A DNA stretch of 64,000 nt. Source: Raphanus sativus. Taxonomy: Eukaryota; Streptophyta; Magnoliopsida; Brassicales; Brassicaceae. Location: NCBI RefSeq assembly GCF_000801105.2, contig NC_079516.1:52249265-52313264 (forward strand), written 5' to 3'. The notes below the pieces were generated by a model, which worked only from the letters and a program-made list of their open reading frames with translations, had not been told where the DNA came from and did no database searches. Below, in pieces: positions 50,007 through 64,000 of this stretch. A program made the position numbers and the translations under genes. Within the stretch, counting starts at the first letter, position 1; each line of letters opens with the position of its first letter.

Positions 50007-50406
50007 GACGTTATTTCAAGATGAGAGATGTGAAGATCCGTTCGCTTTTGAAATTATAAGAGGGAGTGAAGAAAGTCGAGATGAAAACGACGATGAAACT
50101 ATGAAATCTCGACGGCGAAGGCTCAACGGAGACATTAGGTTGAAGATGAGTTAAGGTTAATTTAGTCTTTTTCACATTAATGAAAAATGTATTTGTAAAA
50201 ATGTCCCTTTATTGGTGGTATTGTTGAATTGTGGTACTACACAAAGTGTAGTTATGAAATTTCCCTTTTTTTTTGCAACTGAGCTTTCATCAACCGAGAA
50301 GAGGTTGCAGGGTTTGATTCGCGTAGAGAGAGGATCCGGTCTTTGATCTGGCGATCAAGCTTTCGGATGATCGAGTCATAGGAGCAGAAGATTTATCACA
50401 CTATAG

Positions 50407-50640
50407 ATACCTTGTAATTTGTGTAGAATTTCACAAGAACAACAATAAGTGGATACCATATATATATGAATGCTCTGCGTATAGAGAGTTTAGTTATTTA
50501 ATTTACTCTATCACTGACAAAATTCCTCTGAAAATATATCAATATATATTACCATTAACGTGAGCGTTAAAAAAATTATATAAAGTGAGGGGGGGGGGGG
50601 AGGATTTTAAACATTATAACAAGTAGATAACTGAAGTTTT
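50407..50640. other. Spacer with a G12 homopolymer
   Basis: Short AT-rich stretch. An uninterrupted run of about twelve G lies near 50589-50600. No gene seen. Confidence 0.5.
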
Positions 50641-51154
50641 CAAAAATTATACATCTGCTCCTGCAACAGTTCCTTATCCAACAAGGAGACGAGAGAGTGT
50701 GTCGATTTTCACTGATGCAGCATGGCGGCCAACTGACGGAGCAACAGGATGTGGATGGATACTTCAAGATGCAACTCTCTCTGTTATTTAGCATGGGTCT
50801 AAATGCTTCGACTACACGCCTTCAGCTCTGGTGGGAGAAGGTCTAGCTGTCTGGCTGGCTCTCTCTCAAGCTTTGTCCTCTGGTTTCACTAAAGTCTGTG
50901 TTTTCTCAGACTGTCAGGTGCTCGTTAGAACAATCTCGTCGAAGTCACCACCGCTAGAACTCTACGGAATTGTCCGGGACATCGATATTCTATCCTCGTT
51001 TTTTGAAGCTTTTTCTTTATCATTTATTGCTAGATCTTTGAACTCTGAGGCTGACCTTCTCGCCAAGGCTGCCTTGTGTAATGTTGGGCCTTCTACAGAC
51101 TAACTACTCTTGTTTTTATTTTAAACTAAGTATTTCGTGTTAAAAAAAAACCAT
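50641..51154 (+). mobile_element. 5'-truncated LINE, RNase H domain and poly(A)
   Basis: The frame encodes a plant LINE RNase H (FTDAAWRPTDGATGCGWIL, then GEGLAVWLALSQAL and FSDCQVLVRTI, ending RSLNSEADLLAKAAL). One in-frame TAG replaces a codon near 50790. After the stop at about 51104 comes a short tail and an A-run at 51142-51150. Target duplication not resolved. Confidence 0.8.
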
Positions 51155-51254
51155 TTCATGTAGTACTAGGATAAGATCCGCGCTTTGCGCGGGATGAAAT
51201 TGTTATTTTTATTATGTTTTGGAGAATGAAACAATAGTTCGGTTTTATTTAGAT

Positions 51255-52108
51255 TAGGAGTGTTCAATCCGGATATTGGGTTGGTTTCGGTTATGTTCGG
51301 TTTTTACTGTATTTCAGTTAGTAAAATATAACTACTAATCTAAATCCATATTTACTTTGGTTCGATTTGGCTTATATACCGTCGGTTTTCAGTTTATTCG
51401 GTTTTATAACAAAAAATAATTATTTAGTTTGAGATCATATTATATATTATACGAATTTTAGAGTCATGTTGTCAAAAAGTCATTTATTAAAAAATATTAT
51501 ATATTTAAATAAAATAATAAAAACAAAAAATGCTTCTATCATCTAATAAAATAATCAAATCTAGAATTAATATCAAAGTTCTAAATTTTGAAAAAAAAAA
51601 AGACAAAACTGAAGCACGAAATAAAAGCTTTTATATTCTTCCATATTTAGTGTTCATCAAATTAATATGTTTTCGATTGAACACAGTTCTGTTTGTTTAA
51701 AGATAAAAAAAAGTTGTAAAGAATTTCAACTAATTATTGATCAAATTTATAATCTTTACTTCAATTTAGTTATTGTTAAAATAAAGCAAAAATATCAAAA
51801 AAAGACTAAGAAAATAAGAAGCTTCAGTTGCAGTAAATTGTTACTTAATTATAATTCAAGTAATTCAAGTGATTTACAAATTATAATTATGGTTCAACTC
51901 ATATAACAAATAGATATTCATGCGTCGCTATAAATATATACATATTTACATGTTTCAGTTTAATCGGTTATAAATCAAACCATATACAAATCCTACGGTT
52001 TTTATAAAATTACATCCATTTGGTTACGACGGTATGTACCAAAACAAACCATATTATTTATTTCTGTTCGGTTCGATACTCTTCGGTTTAGCATATTGAA
52101 CAGCCCTA
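51255..52108. mobile_element. hAT-type element nested in the Helitron
   Basis: The left end TAGGAGTGTTCAAT pairs with the reverse complement of the right end, TAGGGCTGTTCAAT. Flanking 8-mers ATTTAGAT and ATTTGAAT match at six positions. Confidence 0.65.
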
Positions 52109-52375
52109 ATTTGAATATTAGTTGATTTTGGATTGTTTTTTATCATATTAATATCCTATCGTAGAATTGGATTTTAAATTCATATTTTTTGGAACCTTAC
52201 ATGTGAATTTTATATTAAAATAAAACATAAAATACATAGTTTGAACACATTTATGTAGAGTGTGAAAAAAATTATTAGAGTGTGAATGTTCATTCTTAAA
52301 TAATTGTGAGACTGCCACATTCTATTATAGTGTGAATAAATTTCTTAAAAATGTTTCTTCTTTAATATATATATA

Positions 52376-52569
52376 CAATGAAACCTCTATAAATTAATAA
52401 TTTGGGACTACACCAAAATTATAAATTTTTATTAATTTATAGAGATTATTAATTTATCGATATACTAATTGAACCAAAAACTCAATTTGAGATTATAAAA
52501 TTATATTAATTTATATATATTTTTAGTGTATATTAATTTATTGATTATTAATTTAAAGATGTTATACTG
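52376..52569. mobile_element. Emigrant-like MITE
   Basis: The left end CAATGAAACCTCTATAAATT resembles the known Emigrant terminus. The right end reads, inverted, CAGTATAACATCTTTAAATT. TA lies on both sides, as for Tc1/mariner-type (pogo) elements. At 194 bp it is shorter than typical Emigrant copies. Confidence 0.7.
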
Positions 52570-53520
52570 TATATAGGAGATATGTTGGGCTGAACATTTG
52601 TAATTGTAATTGTGTACTGAAATCTATTTTGAATTTATGATGAGTCTGATCAATTTGGGCTTAAATTTTTTATCACCATGTTTATATCTATAAAAACTGT
52701 AATATGGTCAATAATTCATTTTTATTACAAAAACATGTTTTACAATTTTTTTAATATTTAACTTTCACATCATTGAGAACTACTTTAATGATTTTAGAAC
52801 CATCATCTTATTATTTCCAAAATTGAATTACTTTGACTTTAGTCTTCCATCATCTTATTATAACAAAACAAATTAAGCTATTGACCACAAAATTTTCATA
52901 GTGATATATTCAAATTTCTAATAATTTATAAACGTTTTGAAAAAATTCAAAAAATAACATATAAGAAAAAATCTAAATGTTTTTATTATATAGTTAATGT
53001 GATTTTTAATATCTTTTAATAATATAAAATAAAAAAACTAAGATACAAAAATTGCTATCAAATATTCACTATTCATAATAATTAATTTTCATATATACGT
53101 TAATTATATTAGGTAATTTCATAGCTTTTATTTAAGGAAAGTGCGAGATTGTTTTTGTACATTATTTATCAATTCGATAGTTAGTTTAATAAAAAGTGTA
53201 ATATAAGTTAAGATGTACCAATTTACTTTTCTAAGAATAATATATTTTATATATTATATTTTATATAGTTATTTATTAAATGAAATTTCACTATCATACG
53301 GTTCTATGATCATTTATATCGTTTTATAACAAAATATTTAAATCATTGATAACAAAATTTTCAATGTGAAAAATTTAATAAGTTTATAATTTATAAATGT
53401 TCTTGAAAACTCATTGAAAGTTTTGAAATTAAAATATTTATGTAATCTTATATGGTATATAGTTTAATCTATATATTTATTTGTTTTATTATTAAGTGAT
53501 ATTTTTTACTCATATGGTTT

Positions 53521-54400
53521 TAAAATCATGTGTATCTTTTTATAATAAAAGTGTTAAACCATTGATCATTAATTTTTTAACATAATAGTTTTAGTCATTT
53601 ATTGTCATTTTTTTTAAATTCGAAATATAACATATACGAAAAATCTAAATTTTAATTTTATAGCTAATTCGATTGTTTAATTTATTTTAATAATATAAAA
53701 TTAAACAAAAAATGATGGAGGAGATATAAATGTTATCAAATATATATTATTAGATACATTAATTGTCATATATATATATGAGTCATTTATAGTAATTTCG
53801 TAGGTTTTATTTAAGGAAAGAAAAGAAAATAGTAATTATATCTAGCGGAACAATCATAAATGCTTCTATCGTAAATATCATATCATGTCATATAGTTTGA
53901 CCAAAGAATGTATATATCGACATATAAAAATCGAATGTATCTAGCGACATATAAAAATCGAATGTGTGTTTAAAATCATGTGTATATTTTTATAATAAAA
54001 GTGTTAAACCATTGATCATTAATTTTTAACATAATAATTTTAATAGTTTTAGTCATTTATTGTCATTTTTTAAAATTCAAAATATAAGATATACCAAAAA
54101 TCTAAATTTTAATTTTATAGCTAATTCGATTATTTAATTTATTTTAATAATATAAAATGAAACAAAAAATGATGGAAGAGATATAAATTGTTATCAAATC
54201 TTTATTATTAGAAACATTAATTGTCATATATATATATTAGTCATTATGGTAATTCCGTAGGTTTTATTTAAGGAAATAAAATAAAATAGTAATTATATCT
54301 AGCGAAACAATCATAAATGCTTCTATTATAAATATCATATCATATCATCATATCATATAGTTTGACCAACGAATGTATCTAGCAACATATAAAAATCGAA
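53521..54400. repeat. 450-bp tandem repeat, two units plus older decayed units
   Basis: TAAAATCATGTGTATCTTTT at 53521 recurs at 53971, and the following 430 bp match closely (GTGTTAAACCATTGATCATT, TTTAAGGAAA, TCTAGCG...CATATAAAAATCGAATG). More diverged units are recognisable from about 52800 and 53290. These repeats form most of the Helitron interior. Confidence 0.8.
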
Positions 54401-54533
54401 TGTGGAACTACTTATTTTTTCAATTGAATGTAATTGACTATCTAATTGAGTGACACCTAAGCTTTGGGGTCTTTTTTAATTATTACAAAATTGAGGTTAC
54501 AATTTTTCAAATGTTTCTCAATTAATATATAGG

Positions 54534-55733
54534 GGATATTGTGACTAGAATATAAGCTGTGGAATAAATCACCACCTTTGAAAACTTGAGAAGAGACTCC
54601 AAACCAATATTCCTCATTTTAGTAAAAGGATATCTTTTTAAAAAATTGGATATATTTTTAAGATAATTTCTAATAAAATTGAGTCTTTAAAAAATTATCA
54701 TTAAACTGAAAAATAGAAAATAGAAGGGAAAACAAAAGAAATTTCTTATTTACGAAAATTTAAGAAACTATAAAGGAAATTTGAGACATACTTGATATCT
54801 AAATATTATTATTTTATTTTAGTTGGAAAATTTAGGATGGTTCAAAAACAATATAAACAATCAAATATTAGTTTAAAACTTAAAATTTTCTGGTTGGCTA
54901 TACTATTTCTATTTTTAAACTTATGCTATTAAAGATATCAGTTTTATTTTGACAATTATAACTATTTTGATAGTCCAAAATCTTATCGTTTAAATAAAAT
55001 TTTATTTTTATTTTAATAAAATAGATAGTATCTCACAATTCCGAAGGCATGCAGCCATGCACGTTGCTTCTTCGCGTTTACTTTTTCTGACTTGCTTATA
55101 TTAAAATAATTTATCTGGTTGACCAATTCATTTAATACGACAATTCTAAAATAGATTAACATGTGACGATAATTTTTTTTTTTTTTTTTGTTGACATAAG
55201 GGCATGTGACGATAAATTGGTTACAAAGAAAAAACATGTGACGATAAACTTGTTATGAAGAAAAAACGTGTGAAGATAATCTTGGGCATTAATTTTTTTC
55301 TTATTACTATATTTAGTTTTTGTTCTTGACACTGGCGCAATGTATACTCTCTACCTGCTAGCTTCATACATTGTGCGCTCAACAAACTCCCAAAACTAAT
55401 CACATGTAAATTCGAAAAGTACAATCACATTAACGTTTGGGGGTTTATCGTTAGGGTATCTTTATCCCACAAATCTAATTAAGAGTTTCTTAAAACAACC
55501 TCTTTTTTTTTACTTTTTATATTAAAAAAAATAAAATAATAAAATAAAACACACCAATAGCAAGTCACCCATAGATTATGGAATCTACAAACAGTGCAGA
55601 AAACCTACAACAAACGTTTTTATTTTGGCGAACAATAAGTCAATGAAAGCCATCTGGTTCACTCGGTAAAGATTATTCAATTCAGTACGTAGTCTAAACG
55701 TCACACTCTTTATAGCCACGTTTTATCCCTAGC

Positions 55734-55735
<2 letters not shown>
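54534..55735. other. Intergenic DNA, no gene seen
   Basis: AT-rich. Contains a micro-insertion and short tandem units around 55160-55280. Small minus-strand open frames near 55013-55424 show no family features. Confidence 0.55.
55160..55279. repeat. Micro-insertion plus 32-bp tandem units
   Basis: CATGTGACGATAA at 55160-55172 and 55203-55215 flanks a 30-bp insert of T-run then GTTGACATAAGGG. The same word continues as tandem units at 55235 and, degenerate, 55267. Confidence 0.6.
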
Positions 55736-55787
<52 letters not shown>

Positions 55788-55790
55788 AGC
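55736..55790 (+). promoter_or_regulatory. CT microsatellite and TATA region of the BGLU31/32-like gene
   Basis: An uninterrupted (CT)n run to about 55768 leads directly into (TA)n with TATATAAGC at its end, about 95 bp upstream of the ATG. Pyrimidine-rich runs at this position are common in plant core promoters. Confidence 0.55.
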
Positions 55791-55879
55791 TCTTCTAGGG
55801 AGCTTTTCAACTCTCAGACTACGGTTAAGCCCTAATTACTTTCTGAGTATTCATCAGAATTCTTAACTTGGCTAAGAAA

Positions 55880-63945
<8,066 letters not shown>

Positions 63946-64000
63946 CTTCTTTGAAGAATGAATCAAAGCATGATAAACAAACAACTAGAGTCCTTGTTCT

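Larger units (their letters stand above)
47332..50265. mobile_element. MULE carrying host gene fragments (Pack-MULE-like)
   Basis: Ends are related inverted repeats (left AGAAATTGTCAAAAATACCAC; right reverse complement GGGAAATTTCATAACTACAC). The flanking 9-mer TTTTTTTTG occurs at 47323-47331 and 50267-50275, though low complexity makes it weak evidence alone. GC-richer blocks near both ends (47455-47890 and 49750-50110) contrast with the AT-rich core and look like captured exons. No transposase found. Confidence 0.7.
47321..50391 (-). mobile_element. Tiny 5'-truncated LINE insert, split by a MULE
   Basis: TTTATCACACTATAG at 47306-47320 and 50392-50406 is a 15-bp target duplication. Between the copies, after removing the MULE, remain a T-run and about 115 bp (50276-50391) starting GCAACTGAGCTTTCATCAAC, which resembles the tail of the LINE at 9381-9400 (GTAACTGGCTTTCATTGC). 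So a LINE fragment inserted first and the MULE then entered its poly(T). Confidence 0.75.
51166..54533 (-). mobile_element. Large non-autonomous Helitron with nested elements
   Basis: On the minus strand the 3' end has a CCCGCGCAAAGCGCGG hairpin followed by ATCTTATCCTAG and then T. The 5' side near 54533 reads CCTATATATTAATTGAG, a start I associate with Brassicaceae Helitrons. Pairing of these two ends across 3.4 kb is inferred, since several insertions and repeats lie between. Confidence 0.6.

Noticed and set aside
50589..50600. G12 run as a quadruplex regulatory site
   Set aside because: A lone homopolymer without nearby gene; likely simple-sequence expansion or assembly-sensitive.

Overview
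The window is nuclear DNA of a flowering plant, almost certainly a Brassicaceae species (Brassica/Raphanus/Arabidopsis relatives). The evidence is multi-exon genes with GT-AG introns, beta-glucosidase paralogues that match Arabidopsis BGLU clades by recalled sequence, and plant Copia, LINE, SINE, Helitron, hAT and MULE elements. All identifications come from reading the sequence and from remembered protein families; no database was searched.

The functional core is a co-oriented (+) tandem array of glycoside hydrolase family 1 (GH1) genes. BGLU27-like is at 13422-16289 (11 exons, 540 aa, no signal peptide). A BGLU12/13/15-like pseudogene is at 19462-23103 (two nonsense codons and one frameshift). 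Two BGLU30-like genes are at 33576-37461 (590 aa) and 38571-46299 (583 aa). A BGLU31/32-like gene is at 55880-63945 (533 aa). I joined the exons of each gene; the four intact ones keep frame across every junction and retain both catalytic glutamates. Decayed pieces of further copies lie between them: a duplicated BGLU27 last exon at 16382-16696, and BGLU12/13/15-type pieces at 17790-18537, 24207-24343, about 26080-26170 and 27785-28145. This is a birth-and-death gene array.

Layout. 1-5118: decayed Copia element. 5119-8104: AT-rich, no gene. 8113-9063: hAT-type element. 9356-13041: 5'-truncated LINE with an open 1130-aa frame. 13.4-23.1 kb: BGLU27-like gene and the BGLU12/13/15 pseudogene with fragments. 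23.1-33.5 kb: gene-poor transposon graveyard (SINE, hAT elements, foldback MULE, Helitron). 33.5-46.3 kb: the BGLU30-like pair, separated by an inverted copy of the second gene's promoter and start region. 47.3-50.4 kb: a MULE nested in the tail of a tiny LINE insert and carrying a fragment of a CBS-domain gene. 50.6-54.5 kb: LINE relic and a large Helitron with nested hAT, Emigrant-like MITE and 450-bp tandem repeats. 55.9-63.9 kb: BGLU31/32-like gene whose second intron holds a very young, apparently complete Copia element.

A pattern not covered by usual feature types is a set of about 17 very short insertions (11-30 bp, T- or A-tract plus a few other bases), each flanked by a 10-17 bp direct repeat. 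They look like extremely truncated target-primed reverse transcription products and occur in introns and intergenic DNA throughout the window.
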